A stretch of DNA of 64,000 nucleotides, taken from the NCBI GenBank assembly GCA_036510655.1, contig DATCDQ010000058.1, forward strand, positions 1 through 64,000, read 5' to 3'. The stretch comes from Rathayibacter_A sp036510655. GTDB taxonomy: Bacteria > Actinomycetota > Actinomycetes > Actinomycetales > Microbacteriaceae. Under the pieces are notes generated by a model, which worked only from the letters and a program-made list of their open reading frames with translations, ran no database searches and was not told the origin of the DNA. This document shows, piece after piece, positions 1-8,277 of the stretch. The position numbers and the translations under genes were made by a program. Position 1 is the first letter of the stretch, and each line of letters begins with the position of its first letter.

Positions 1-1313
1 TTGACTCGGGTGCGACCCTCAGCCTCGCCGAGCGCCAGCTCATGCTGGTCGAGGTTGTGCCAGCCGTCGAGGTTTGTGTACTCGATGCCACGCTCGTTCA
101 GCATGGCAAGAACCGATTCCTCGCCCGGCTCAGCCGGCGCCCACCAGTTGCCTTGGTCGTTGATGATGTGCGCAACGGTTTCCATCGCATCCGATTTGGT
201 GTGGCCGATCAGGCCGACCGGTCCGCGCTTGATCCAACCGGTCGCATACACGCCGTAGAACTGCTCATTGTCGGTCCGGCGCAGCACCTGCCCCTCCCGG
301 TTCGGGATGGTGCCGTGCTTCTTGTCGAACGGGATGCCGGGCAGCGGCGACCCGAAGTAGCCGACCGCCCGGTAGAGCGCCTGAACCGGCGTCTCGCGCA
401 GCTCTCCGGTGCCAACGACGCTGCCCTGCCCGTCCGGCTTCGTGCGCTCATAGCGGATGGCGGCAACATGACCGTTCTCGTCGCCGACGATCTCGACCGG
501 CCGTGCGAAGAAATGCAGATGGATGCGCCGGCTCGCCTCGCCGACGCTGCGCTGCCGCCACTGCTGCAGGATGCGGTCGATCACCATGACCTGTTTGTTG
601 CTGGCGATGGCGGTGCGCGCAGCGTCGCTGTAGTCGAAGTCCTCGTCTTCCAGGATCATGTCGACATCACGCAATTCACCGAGTTCGCGCAGCTCGAGCG
701 GTGTGAACTTGACCGAGGTCGGCCCGCGCCGCCCGAAGATATGCACATCCGTCACCGGCGACGCCTTCATGACCTGGTACACGTTCGGCGGGATGTCGGT
801 GGGAAGAAGGTCCTCGGCATGCTTGCCCAGCATCCGCGTCACGTCGAGTGCGACGTTGCCGTTGCCGATGACCGCGACGGACGCTGCGGTGAGGGGCCAG
901 GTGCGCGGCACATCCGGATGCCCGTCGTACCAGCTCACGAAGTCCGCCGCACCGTATGACCCGTCGAGTTCGATGCCGGGGATGCCCAGGTCGACGTCGT
1001 GCACGGCCCCGGTGGCGAAGACGACCGCGTTGTAGTGCCGCTTGAGGTCGTCGAGCGTGATGTCTTCGCCGTAGTGCACGTTCCCGAATACTCGGATCAC
1101 CCCGCGATCGAGCACCTCCCGCAATGCGGTGATGATGCCTTTGATGCGCGGATGGTCCGGGGCGACTCCGTAGCGCACGAGTCCATACGGTGCGGGGAGC
1201 TGCTCGAACAGGTCGATCGACACGTCGAAGTTGCGCTCAGCGCGCAGCAGAATGTCCGCGGTGTAGATACCGGCCGGGCCTGCCCCGACGATCGCCAGTC
1301 TGAGCCTATTCAT
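1..1313 (-). CDS. fprA: ferredoxin/adrenodoxin-type NADP+ reductase, C-terminus cut by window edge
   Basis: FAD flavoenzyme that moves electrons between NADPH and ferredoxin. The N-terminus MNRLRLAIVGAGPAGIY carries the FAD-binding GxGxxG near residue 10. A second nucleotide motif (IGNGNVALDVTRML) lies mid-protein, and ATGWIKRGPVGLIGHTKSDA near the C-terminus is the family hallmark. About 437 residues are visible; FprA proteins are about 455 long, so roughly 20 residues lie outside the window. The ATG at 1313 is preceded by a GAAGGA ribosome site and sits 15 nt after the polyprenyl synthase stop, so it is probably the last gene of a menG / polyprenyl synthase / fprA operon. Family assignment is firm; the physiological electron partner is not visible. 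Confidence 0.9.
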   Translation of the reverse strand, partial: MNRLRLAIVGAGPAGIYTADILLRAERNFDVSIDLFEQLPAPYGLVRYGVAPDHPRIKGIITALREVLDRGVIRVFGNVHYGEDITLDDLKRHYNAVVFATGAVHDVDLGIPGIELDGSYGAADFVSWYDGHPDVPRTWPLTAASVAVIGNGNVALDVTRMLGKHAEDLLPTDIPPNVYQVMKASPVTDVHIFGRRGPTSVKFTPLELRELGELRDVDMILEDEDFDYSDAARTAIASNKQVMVIDRILQQWRQRSVGEASRRIHLHFFARPVEIVGDENGHVAAIRYERTKPDGQGSVVGTGELRETPVQALYRAVGYFGSPLPGIPFDKKHGTIPNREGQVLRRTDNEQFYGVYATGWIKRGPVGLIGHTKSDAMETVAHIINDQGNWWAPAEPGEESVLAMLNERGIEYTNLDGWHNLDQHELALGEAEGRTRV

Positions 1314-1328
1314 AGAGTCCTTCATCGA

Positions 1329-2393
1329 TCAGCTCGAACGCTCCACGATCGTGGCCGCGAAGCGAGAAAGAGCCTTCTTGACGGGCCCGTGAGGCAATGG
1401 CGCCAAGGCCGCAACGGCCTGGCGTGCCCACTCGTGCGCCTCAGCGAGCGTCTCGACCGTGACGTCGTGCTCACGAAGTGCAGCCACCGCATCACGCACG
1501 TCGACGCCATCAGGGGCACCGATGACCTGGGTCTCCAAGCGGTGAAGCAGCGCGGCAGCATCGGCATCCCGAGGCGCGCGCGCTCGCAGCTTCAGCAGCG
1601 GCAGAGTTGCAACTCCGGCACGCAGGTCGGTGCCGGGGATCTTGCCGGTGGTTTCGGCGGCAGACGCGAGGTCGATCACATCGTCGATGAGCTGGAAAGC
1701 CACGCCGATCTTCTCTCCGAACGTCACGACCGGCGTCTCGTAGGCGCTCGGGGCGTTCGAGAACACGACGCCCATCTGGGCTGCAACGGCGATCAGCGAC
1801 CCGGTCTTGTCCGCGAGCACGCCGAGGTAGTGCTCGACCGGGTCCTCGTCGGGCTCCGGGCCGATCGTCTCGTGCAACTGGCCCAGGCAGAGCCGCTCGA
1901 ACGTGTCGGCTTGTAACCGGATGGCCCGTTCGCCGAGGTCTGCCACCAGTTTGCTGGCACGAGCGAACAGCAGGTCGCCGGTGAGAACCGCCACGGAGTT
2001 GCCCCACACCGTCTGTGCGCTGGGCACCCCGCGCCGCATCAGCGCATCGTCCATCACGTCGTCGTGGTACAGCGACGCCAGATGCGTGATCTCGACTGCC
2101 TCCGCTGCTGTGATCACCCGTGGGGTGTTTCCGTCACCGAGCTGCGCGGTCAGCAGCGTCAGCATCGGGCGCACACGCTTGCCGCCGGCTTTCAAGAGGT
2201 AGCGAGCCGTCACATCCGCCAATTGATCGGCGTAGCGCATCTGCGCGTGCAACCCCAGCTCGACCGTGTCGAGTCCGGCTTCGATCGCTGCAGCGAACGC
2301 CTTGTCCTCGCCGGATGCGAAGATGCGGTCCGTCAAGCCGAATTGGCTCGACAGTGTGCTCCCGCGCCGCATCAGCGGAATGGATGGCGCCAC
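1329..2393 (-). CDS. trans-polyprenyl diphosphate synthase (menaquinone side chain)
   Basis: Makes the long all-trans isoprenoid tail that MenA attaches to the naphthoquinone ring. Both aspartate-rich motifs are present: DDVMD (in LYHDDVMDDALMRRG) and DDVID (in FQLIDDVIDLAS), together with the GGKRVRP substrate motif. The 354-residue length is normal. The GTG start at 2393 overlaps the menG stop as TAGTG and follows AAAGGGGAAG, which favours it over the much longer open frame that runs back through menG. Chain length (hepta-, octa- or nonaprenyl) cannot be read from the sequence. Translationally coupled to menG. Confidence 0.92.
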   Translation of the reverse strand: MAPSIPLMRRGSTLSSQFGLTDRIFASGEDKAFAAAIEAGLDTVELGLHAQMRYADQLADVTARYLLKAGGKRVRPMLTLLTAQLGDGNTPRVITAAEAVEITHLASLYHDDVMDDALMRRGVPSAQTVWGNSVAVLTGDLLFARASKLVADLGERAIRLQADTFERLCLGQLHETIGPEPDEDPVEHYLGVLADKTGSLIAVAAQMGVVFSNAPSAYETPVVTFGEKIGVAFQLIDDVIDLASAAETTGKIPGTDLRAGVATLPLLKLRARAPRDADAAALLHRLETQVIGAPDGVDVRDAVAALREHDVTVETLAEAHEWARQAVAALAPLPHGPVKKALSRFAATIVERSS

Positions 2394-3163
2394 TACTTCC
2401 CCTTTGTTTTGGGTCGTGTTGTCTTGGGCCGGGCGGTTGTGGGCAGAACGCCCTGCTTCTGCACCGGCTTGACCCCACGGTGCAGTGCGACGATTCCCGC
2501 CGTCAGATTGCGGTAGGCGACGTCCGTGAATCCAGCCTCGCGCAGCCATCCGCTGAGCACGCTCTGGTTCGGCCAATCGCGGATCGAGTCCATCAGGTAG
2601 TCGTAGGCGACCGGGTTCGACGATGCCAGGCGCACCAGTGCAGGCATCGCGTAGCGGAGATAGCCGAAATACCCCGTTCGGATCAGTGCCTGCGGCGGGC
2701 GGGAGAACTCGCAAATGACAACCCGACCGCCAGGCTTGACCACACGGTAGAACTCGGCGAGTGCCTGTTTCGGGTTCTCGACATTGCGCAGCCCGAACGA
2801 GATCGTCACCGCGTTGAAACTGTCGTCGTCGAACGGAAGCTGCGTCGCATCCGCCTGAACGAATTCGATGAACGGGTTGGCGGCGTGACGCAGACGACCG
2901 ACCTCGATCATTCCCGCCGAGAAATCGGCGGCCGTGACGAACGCGCCGATCTTGCTCAGGGCAGCGCTGGACGTGCCCGTGCCGGCAGCCACATCCAGGA
3001 TGCGTTCGCCCGGCTTCGGCGCGACCGCCCGCGTCGTGGCGACCCGCCACAGCGAGGCGTTGCCCATCGACAGTACCGTGTTGGTGCGGTCGTAGTGGGT
3101 CGAAACCGTATCGAACATCGCCGCGACCTGCGACGGCTGTTTGCTGAGGTCGGCCTTACTCAC
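2393..3163 (-). CDS. menG: demethylmenaquinone methyltransferase
   Basis: SAM-dependent C-methyltransferase for the last step of menaquinone synthesis (UbiE/MenG family). The SAM motif I is LDVAAGTGTSS; the N-terminal VAAMFDTVSTHYDRTN and the central SFGLRNVENPKQALAEFYRVVKPGG stretch are typical. 256 residues with a basic TTARPKTTRPKTKGK tail. GTG start at 3163 lies 7 nt after a TAAGCT box, consistent with a leaderless transcript. Divergent from menF and first gene of an operon with the polyprenyl synthase. Confidence 0.93.
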   Translation of the reverse strand: MSKADLSKQPSQVAAMFDTVSTHYDRTNTVLSMGNASLWRVATTRAVAPKPGERILDVAAGTGTSSAALSKIGAFVTAADFSAGMIEVGRLRHAANPFIEFVQADATQLPFDDDSFNAVTISFGLRNVENPKQALAEFYRVVKPGGRVVICEFSRPPQALIRTGYFGYLRYAMPALVRLASSNPVAYDYLMDSIRDWPNQSVLSGWLREAGFTDVAYRNLTAGIVALHRGVKPVQKQGVLPTTARPKTTRPKTKGK

Positions 3164-3170
3164 GACTTCA

Positions 3171-3176
3171 AGCTTA
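3171..3176 (-). promoter_or_regulatory. -10 box of leaderless menG
   Basis: TAAGCT on the minus strand, 7 nt before the menG GTG. Seen directly; the promoter function is inferred from the repeated box-start spacing across the window. Confidence 0.6.
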
Positions 3177-3281
3177 GTTGCGGTTTCGCGGGGCGTTCGC
3201 CGGGCGTTTTTCGCTCAGAGAGTCCCGGCGCCAGACGGCTTTGCCATGCGCCGGCGTCCGTCAGCACACGGCGCCCAAGCG

Positions 3282-3287
3282 TAGGCT
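3282..3287 (+). promoter_or_regulatory. -10 box of leaderless menF
   Basis: TAGGCT exactly 6 nt before the menF GTG; no Shine-Dalgarno sequence is present. Confidence 0.6.
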
Positions 3288-3293
3288 GATCGT

Positions 3294-4544
3294 GTGACCG
3301 CAACAGCAACCGGCGTGCGGGCGCTGAGCGTCGAAACCATCCCCCTCGACGACGTGCGCCAGCTCATTCCATTTCTCGACGCCCATCGACCACTGCTGTG
3401 GCTGCGCAAGGGCGAGGGCATCGCCGGCGTCGGTGAGGCCTTGCGGCTCGAATTCTCCGGCCCGAACCGCATCGCGGATGCCGCAGCCGCGTGGAACGAG
3501 TTGCAAGCGGCATCCGACGTTCTCGACCCGATCGCGCTGCCCGGCACCGGCCTGATCGCGTTCGGCGCCTTCGCGTTCGCGGCGCAGAGCGACAGCACAA
3601 GTGTGCTGATCGTGCCGCAGACCATCATCGGCCGCCGCAATGGACGCAGCTGGATCACCCGGGTTCGCGCGTCAGAAAACGGCTCTGCCTACGCGCCCGT
3701 GCCGCAGCCGACCCCGTTCGGCGCGGAATACCGCCTGACCATGCTGCCCGGAACGCTGAGCCCGGCCGGCTACACCGACGCGGTGCGCGCGGCCCTGAGC
3801 CGCATCGAGGCCGGCGCGATCGACAAGGTCGTGCTTGCCCGCGACGTTCGCGCCCACCTTCCGCTGGAATCCGACGTGCGCCGCGCCCTCGTCGAACTCG
3901 CCCTCGGCTACCCCGACTGCTGGACCTACGCCGTCGACGGCCTGCTCGGATCGAGCCCCGAAACGCTCGTGCACGTGCACCGCGGTGCGGTCGACGCGCG
4001 CGTGCTGGCCGGCACGATCTCGCGGGGCCCGGATGCGGCATCCGATCACGAGGCTGCCGTCGCGCTTGCGACCAGTCCCAAGGACCTCGAGGAACACGAC
4101 TTCGCTGTGCGCAGCGTGCTTGACGCGCTCGCCCCGCACACGGCTACGCTGACGACCAGCGAGATGCCGTTCACTCTCAAGCTGCCGAACCTGTGGCACC
4201 TTGCCACGGATGTCGCAGGCCGGCTCATCGACGGATCGAGCGCGCTCGACCTGGTCGCCGCGCTGCATCCGACCGCGGCTGTCGCCGGAAGCCCGACGAA
4301 TGCCGCGCTCGCGCTGATCGACGAGCTCGAACCATTCGACCGTGGTCGCTACGCCGGCCCGGTCGGCTGGATCGGTGCGGACGGCGACGGCGAATGGGCG
4401 ATCGCACTACGCGGCGCGCAGTTGCAAGCCAACGGCGACATCACGGCCTACGCCGGCTGCGGCATCGTCGCCGGCTCTGACCCCGAGCGCGAACTGGCCG
4501 AGACGAAGATGAAGTTCCGCCCAGTGAAAGAGGCGTTCGGGTAG
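3294..4544 (+). CDS. menF: isochorismate synthase
   Basis: Converts chorismate to isochorismate, the committed step to menaquinone. The C-terminal chorismate-binding domain shows KVVLARDV, PETLVHVHRG, ALHPTAAVAGSP and YAGPVGWIGADGDGEW, ending with GCGIVAGSDPERELAETKMKF, all in family order. 416 residues. GTG start at 3294 follows a TAGGCT box by 6 nt. Divergent from menG and convergent with the polyphosphate kinase gene; the two stop codons lie in a short inverted repeat (GTAGG 4541-4545, CCTAC 4553-4557) that may terminate both. An isochorismate synthase for siderophores would look similar, but the menG and menD neighbours support the menaquinone role. Confidence 0.92.
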   Translation: MTATATGVRALSVETIPLDDVRQLIPFLDAHRPLLWLRKGEGIAGVGEALRLEFSGPNRIADAAAAWNELQAASDVLDPIALPGTGLIAFGAFAFAAQSDSTSVLIVPQTIIGRRNGRSWITRVRASENGSAYAPVPQPTPFGAEYRLTMLPGTLSPAGYTDAVRAALSRIEAGAIDKVVLARDVRAHLPLESDVRRALVELALGYPDCWTYAVDGLLGSSPETLVHVHRGAVDARVLAGTISRGPDAASDHEAAVALATSPKDLEEHDFAVRSVLDALAPHTATLTTSEMPFTLKLPNLWHLATDVAGRLIDGSSALDLVAALHPTAAVAGSPTNAALALIDELEPFDRGRYAGPVGWIGADGDGEWAIALRGAQLQANGDITAYAGCGIVAGSDPERELAETKMKFRPVKEAFG

Positions 4545-4557
4545 GCCTAAAACCTAC
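4541..4557. terminator. possible shared terminator between convergent genes
   Basis: GTAGG-N7-CCTAC inverted repeat containing the menF stop (TAG) and, on the other strand, the PPK2 stop. The stem is only 5 bp and there is no T-run, so the call is tentative. Confidence 0.3.
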
Positions 4558-5426
4558 GACGCGTCGAGGCGCACCTTCTCCGCCTCGACATCGAAGTCAG
4601 CAGCCGGCCAGGTCAGGTTCATCGCCTCCAGGGCGTCGATCAGCAGTTGCTGCACGACCAAGCGGGCGTACCACTTCTTGTCGGCCGGCACCACATGCCA
4701 GGGTGCGGTCGGGGTCGACGTGCGGTCGATCGCGACCTGATAGGCCGCCTGGTAATCGTCCCACAGCATCCGCTCGTCCACGTCACCGGGGTTGTACTTC
4801 CAGTATTTGTCGGCCCGCGCGAGCCGTTCGCCCAGTCGCAGTTTCTGCTCGGCCTTGCCGAGGTGCAGCATCACTTTCAGCACGGTCGTGCCGTTGCCGG
4901 CCAACTCCTGCTCGAAGGCGTTGATCGCACCGTAACGGCGCTCGATCTCCTCGGGCGCGGCCAGATTGCGCACCCGACCGATGAGCACGTCCTCATAGTG
5001 CGACCGATCGAACACGCCGATGATGCCTGCACCCGGCACGTGCTTGCGCACCCGCCAGAGAAAGTAGTGCGCAAGCTCCTCGGCCGTCGGCTTCTTGAAC
5101 GCCGTGTAGTGCACGCCCATCGGATTCACCGCGCCAACGACGTGCCCGACGATGCCGCCCTTGCCCGCGGAGTCCATCGCTTGCAAGACCAGCAGCACTG
5201 ACCGCGTGTCGCCGGCGGTGCTCGATGCGAACAGCTGCTCTTGCAGCTCGGCAAGCCGCCCGGATGCCGCGGCGAGGGCCCGGGCACCCTCGCTCTTGTC
5301 TGCGTCGAAGCCAGGCTGCGAGTTGGTGTCTTGCTCCGCGAGAACGAAACCGGGGCCGGCTCGTAGCGCATCCGCCGCATCCATGGTCCAGCTGCCCTGC
5401 TGCTTCGTTGCAGTCCTCGCGTTCAC
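4554..5426 (-). CDS. polyphosphate kinase 2 family phosphotransferase
   Basis: Transfers phosphate between polyphosphate and nucleotides. The Walker-like MDSAGKGG, the lid/metal motif FDRSHYEDVL and the KKWYARLVVQQLLIDAL tail match PPK2. About 290 residues. The start is placed at the GTG at 5426 because AGGGGGAG lies just upstream; the open frame extends 13 codons further without a better site. Phosphorylation of AMP, ADP or GDP cannot be distinguished by eye. It sits alone between menF and menD with no obvious link to menaquinone synthesis. Confidence 0.88.
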   Translation of the reverse strand: MNARTATKQQGSWTMDAADALRAGPGFVLAEQDTNSQPGFDADKSEGARALAAASGRLAELQEQLFASSTAGDTRSVLLVLQAMDSAGKGGIVGHVVGAVNPMGVHYTAFKKPTAEELAHYFLWRVRKHVPGAGIIGVFDRSHYEDVLIGRVRNLAAPEEIERRYGAINAFEQELAGNGTTVLKVMLHLGKAEQKLRLGERLARADKYWKYNPGDVDERMLWDDYQAAYQVAIDRTSTPTAPWHVVPADKKWYARLVVQQLLIDALEAMNLTWPAADFDVEAEKVRLDAS

Positions 5427-5472
5427 GGCGCTCCCCCTTGGTCGGTTGCCCCATTCTGCCAGCATGCCGCCC

Positions 5473-5532
5473 GTCGGCGCTCAGGCTGTCAGCGCTCAGG
5501 CCGTCAGCGCGCATCCTGTCAGCGCGGCAGCC
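5473..5532. repeat. 15-bp tandem repeat, four degenerate units
   Basis: Units begin at 5473, 5488, 5503 and 5518 with core GTCAGCGCTCAGGCC; they drift in the later copies. The last unit runs into the 3' end of menD, and the menD stop (5519-5521) lies inside it. Visible slippage-type repeat; no function seen. Confidence 0.8.
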
Positions 5533-7396
5533 GGACCTCCAAGATGCTCGGCCCCTCGATTGGCGCCGACAACGCATTGTCGAGCTTGCCGTGCGTGCTC
5601 GCGCGCGCGTATGCCCAGCCGTAGGCCTTCGCCAGAGCCTCGAGATCGACCTGCTGGGGGGTGATCAGCACGCGGTCCATGGCGGCTGCCGGCGCCGTCC
5701 AGGCGACCTCGAGCGCGTCGAAGATCGTGCCACCGCCGTCATTGCCGACGATCACCTGGATGCGCGGGCGCGACTCGCCCGCGCCGAACGCGAGTGCGCC
5801 GGCATCGTGCAGCAGGGCAAGGTCCCCGAGCAGCACGCGAATGACGCCGGCCGATTCATCCGCCTCGTGCGCGAGCGCGATGCCGATCGCGGTGGCGATC
5901 GTGCCGTCGATTCCGGCCAGACCGCGATTCGCATGAACCCGGATGTTCTTGCCCGGCACGCTACGATCGGCCTCCCGGATCAACCGGGACGCACCGAAAA
6001 CGAGCCTGTCATGAGGCCAGGTGAAGCGCCATAATGCTTCAGCGAGCATCCGTCTGGTCACAGGTGCGCGCACGGCCGCCAACTCAGTCCTGGCATAGCT
6101 GATGCGATCGGCGGGACTGGCCGAGCGACCGGCCTCGACATTCGGCGCCGCGTGGGTGGCATCGCCGACGAGTGCAGCCTCGCCGAGCCTTCTGCTTGCG
6201 ACGACCCACCGGCCGACCCATTCGCGGGCGGACCGCGCCGACGGGTCGATGCCCGCATCGAGGGTGACTGCGGCGACGGCCCGTGCCCGGCGGCCCGGGT
6301 TGAAGAATTCGTCGCCGTGCGGCGCGACCACAATGGCTTCGACGTCGTCCCGGGTGAGTAGAGCGGGGATCTCCCGGCTGAGCGTCGGATGCCCGAACAC
6401 GATCGCGCGCTCGACCCGTCCCCCGAATTCGGCGTCGTTCAGCAGTTCGCGGTAGGCGACGACGAGGTTCGGGCCGAAGCGGGAGCCACTGGTGATCTCC
6501 GCGAGCAGCGGCCAGCCGACCGCATGGGCGAGCGCTTCTGCCTCCGCGCCGGCGCCATGGCCAGCGATGACGACCGTGCGCGGGCCGGCGGCGAGCGTAA
6601 GAGTCTCGCGGGCGGATGAGGGCTGTGCGGACGAGGGCCGTGCTGACGAGGTCTCGATACGCTCGTTCCTCGCTACTCGACCAGCGGAGGTAGACCGGGG
6701 CTCGATACGCTCGCTAGCACTCGCTACGGTTCCTGAGGAGGCCGCCCGCGGCCGTCTCGAAGGGCGACCACCGGCAACGGACGCCAGGTCGGGCACAGGG
6801 GAAGACAGCGGCTCGCGGAACGCGATGTTCAGGTGAACAGGGCCCGGCAGCTCCGCAATGCCACCTGGCGCCGCCGCGCTACCGCCGAGAGCAGCAAACC
6901 AGGCGCGTGCGGCAAGGGTGGCGGCGGCATCCGCTTCGCCGGGTGCTCCGGTCGGCGCGGGCACATCGCACGCGAGGCGCGTTGCCGTGCCGTAAAGCCC
7001 GGCCTGCTGCGTCGTCTGATTCGCCCGGATGCCGCGCAGCTCGCTCGGACGATCGGCCGTCAGCACGATCATCGGCACGCCGGAGTGGTGCGCTTCGAGC
7101 ACTGCGGGATGAAGGTTGGCGGTGGCCGTTCCACTGGTTGTGATCACAACGGCGGGCACTCCGGATTCGACCGCCAACCCGAGCGCCAGGAAGCCGCCGA
7201 CCCGTTCGTCGATGCGCACGTGCAGGCGCACGGCGCCGATCCGCTCCAACTCGGCTGCGACCAGCGCCAACGCCTGCGAGCGCGAGCCCGGGCTGAGCAC
7301 GATGTGCCGAACACCCTGCTGCACGAGCGCACTCAGAAGCGCGATCGAATAATCGCCGGCTGCGCTAGCGCCCTGCGTCGCAGGGCCCTCAGGCAT
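5519..7396 (-). CDS. menD: SEPHCHC synthase (MenD)
   Basis: Thiamine-diphosphate enzyme joining isochorismate and 2-oxoglutarate. The N-terminal ALVQQGVRHIVLSPGSRSQAL, the VITTSGTATANLHPAV segment and the C-terminal LLGDLALLHDAG ... IVGNDGGGTIFD cofactor region are diagnostic. At 625 residues it is longer than usual because of a low-complexity linker at about residues 205-275 (SRRPRAASS..., SSARPSSAQPSSAR) between the first two domains. This linker is encoded by a dispersed repeat at 6650-6687 and a 15-bp tandem repeat at 6612-6650, and the reading frame stays open. The ATG at 7396 overlaps the stop of the upstream membrane-protein gene by 8 nt, so translation is coupled. Confidence 0.93.
   Translation of the reverse strand: MPEGPATQGASAAGDYSIALLSALVQQGVRHIVLSPGSRSQALALVAAELERIGAVRLHVRIDERVGGFLALGLAVESGVPAVVITTSGTATANLHPAVLEAHHSGVPMIVLTADRPSELRGIRANQTTQQAGLYGTATRLACDVPAPTGAPGEADAAATLAARAWFAALGGSAAAPGGIAELPGPVHLNIAFREPLSSPVPDLASVAGGRPSRRPRAASSGTVASASERIEPRSTSAGRVARNERIETSSARPSSAQPSSARETLTLAAGPRTVVIAGHGAGAEAEALAHAVGWPLLAEITSGSRFGPNLVVAYRELLNDAEFGGRVERAIVFGHPTLSREIPALLTRDDVEAIVVAPHGDEFFNPGRRARAVAAVTLDAGIDPSARSAREWVGRWVVASRRLGEAALVGDATHAAPNVEAGRSASPADRISYARTELAAVRAPVTRRMLAEALWRFTWPHDRLVFGASRLIREADRSVPGKNIRVHANRGLAGIDGTIATAIGIALAHEADESAGVIRVLLGDLALLHDAGALAFGAGESRPRIQVIVGNDGGGTIFDALEVAWTAPAAAMDRVLITPQQVDLEALAKAYGWAYARASTHGKLDNALSAPIEGPSILEVRLPR
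6612..6650. repeat. 15-bp tandem repeat inside menD
   Basis: GCGGATGAGGGCTGT (6612-6626), then GCGGACGAGGGCCGT (6627-6641), then a partial third unit. On the minus strand it encodes the serine/alanine/proline-rich run SSARPSSAQPSSAR in the MenD linker. Confidence 0.75.
6650..6687. repeat. dispersed repeat copy 1 (inside menD)
   Basis: A 38-bp stretch beginning GGTCTCGATACGCTCG and ending CTACTCGACCAGCGG. It matches positions 43390-43426 inside menB at nearly every base. A degenerate second copy starts near 6697 (GCTCGATACGCTCGC). In menD it is read on the minus strand as SAGRVARNERIETS. Confidence 0.85.
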
Positions 7397-7778
7397 CCCG
7401 TCTGCCGGGCTGGTCTGACTCGCCGTTGTTCTTCTTCGTCTCGTCGAGTTCGGCGAGATCTTTCTCCATCTGGCGGATGCGTTCCTCCTGCTCGCGGGAA
7501 CGCTTCGGGTTCTTCACTGCGGCTTTGCCCAGCCCTCTGAGGAATTCCGGATCATCGTCAGGGGCGGAACTGCGGATGCTCGTCGCGGCATTCCGGCTGC
7601 TGCGACCGATAAGGAACCATAGCGCACTGCCGATCAGCGGGAACAGGATGACCACGAAGATCCATGCCCACTTGGGCAGACCGCGAACGCGTCCACGGTC
7701 GAACAGCGCACAGTCGACGATCGTGTAGATGTACACCACCGCGACCGCTACAGCAAGCGGCACTGCAAGTCGGACCAT
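7389..7778 (-). CDS. small membrane protein with PLDc_N-type domain
   Basis: 129 residues: an N-terminal membrane segment (LAVPLAVAVAVVYIYTIVDCALFD), then WAWIFVVILFPLIGSALWFLIGR, which is the pattern of the phospholipase D N-terminal membrane domain found as stand-alone proteins in actinobacteria. The C-terminal half is charged and probably coiled (SREQEERIRQMEKDLAELDETKK). No catalytic HKD motif, so it is not a phospholipase. ATG at 7778 lies 6 nt after TACGAT (leaderless), and the gene overlaps menD by 8 nt. Role unknown. Confidence 0.8.
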   Translation of the reverse strand: MVRLAVPLAVAVAVVYIYTIVDCALFDRGRVRGLPKWAWIFVVILFPLIGSALWFLIGRSSRNAATSIRSSAPDDDPEFLRGLGKAAVKNPKRSREQEERIRQMEKDLAELDETKKNNGESDQPGRRDA

Positions 7779-7784
7779 ACCTCA

Positions 7785-7790
7785 ATCGTA
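7785..7790 (-). promoter_or_regulatory. -10 box of the PLDc_N / menD operon
   Basis: TACGAT on the minus strand, 6 nt before the ATG at 7778. Confidence 0.55.
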
Positions 7791-7830
7791 GCCCTTGAGG
7801 ACTCCACGCTTTCCTGAAGGTTACTGTCCG

Positions 7831-7836
7831 TACACT
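7831..7836 (+). promoter_or_regulatory. -10 box of leaderless DUF4229 gene
   Basis: TACACT, 6 nt before the GTG at 7843. It faces the oppositely oriented box at 7785-7790, so two leaderless promoters share about 64 nt. Confidence 0.55.
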
Positions 7837-7842
7837 GTGTGT

Positions 7843-8277
7843 GTGAAAGCCATTCCGCACTGGGTTACCTACACGGCACTTCGATTGCTCTTGATCATCG
7901 TGCCGCTTGTGATTCTCATGGTGCTCGGGCTGCCGTGGTGGCTTTCCGCGATCATCGCCGCTGTCGTCGGACTATGCCTCTCATACCTGTTGTTGTCGGG
8001 GCCGCGCCATGGCCTTGCGCGAGATCTCGATGCCGCACGCAAGGGCACGAAGGACCGAACTCCAGCGAAGAAGCGCGTCCGCGAGGACGATGATTTCGAG
8101 GACCACCTGGTCGACGATGCTGCGACATCGTCCGCGCCGGCGGCATCCGGTTCAGTCGCATCAGGTTCCGCGAGTTCCGCGGCGTCCGGACCAGCGGCAT
8201 CCGGTTCAGAAAGCGAACGCAGCGCCGAGAGCGACTCCGTAGACAAGTCCGACGATTCCGGTCAGCTGCAGCACTAA
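7843..8277 (+). CDS. DUF4229 membrane protein
   Basis: About 144 residues: two membrane helices (ALRLLLIIVPLVILMVLG and LSAIIAAVVGLCLSYLLL), then the conserved GPRHGLARDLDAARKG and an acidic Ser/Ala-rich tail. This is the actinobacterial DUF4229 pattern, usually found next to menA. The GTG at 7843 is chosen because a TACACT box lies 6 nt upstream; an in-frame GTG at 7837 and a TTG at 7795 are alternatives. The 3' end overlaps the menA 3' end (convergent) by 72 nt. Function unknown. Confidence 0.8.
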   Translation: MKAIPHWVTYTALRLLLIIVPLVILMVLGLPWWLSAIIAAVVGLCLSYLLLSGPRHGLARDLDAARKGTKDRTPAKKRVREDDDFEDHLVDDAATSSAPAASGSVASGSASSAASGPAASGSESERSAESDSVDKSDDSGQLQH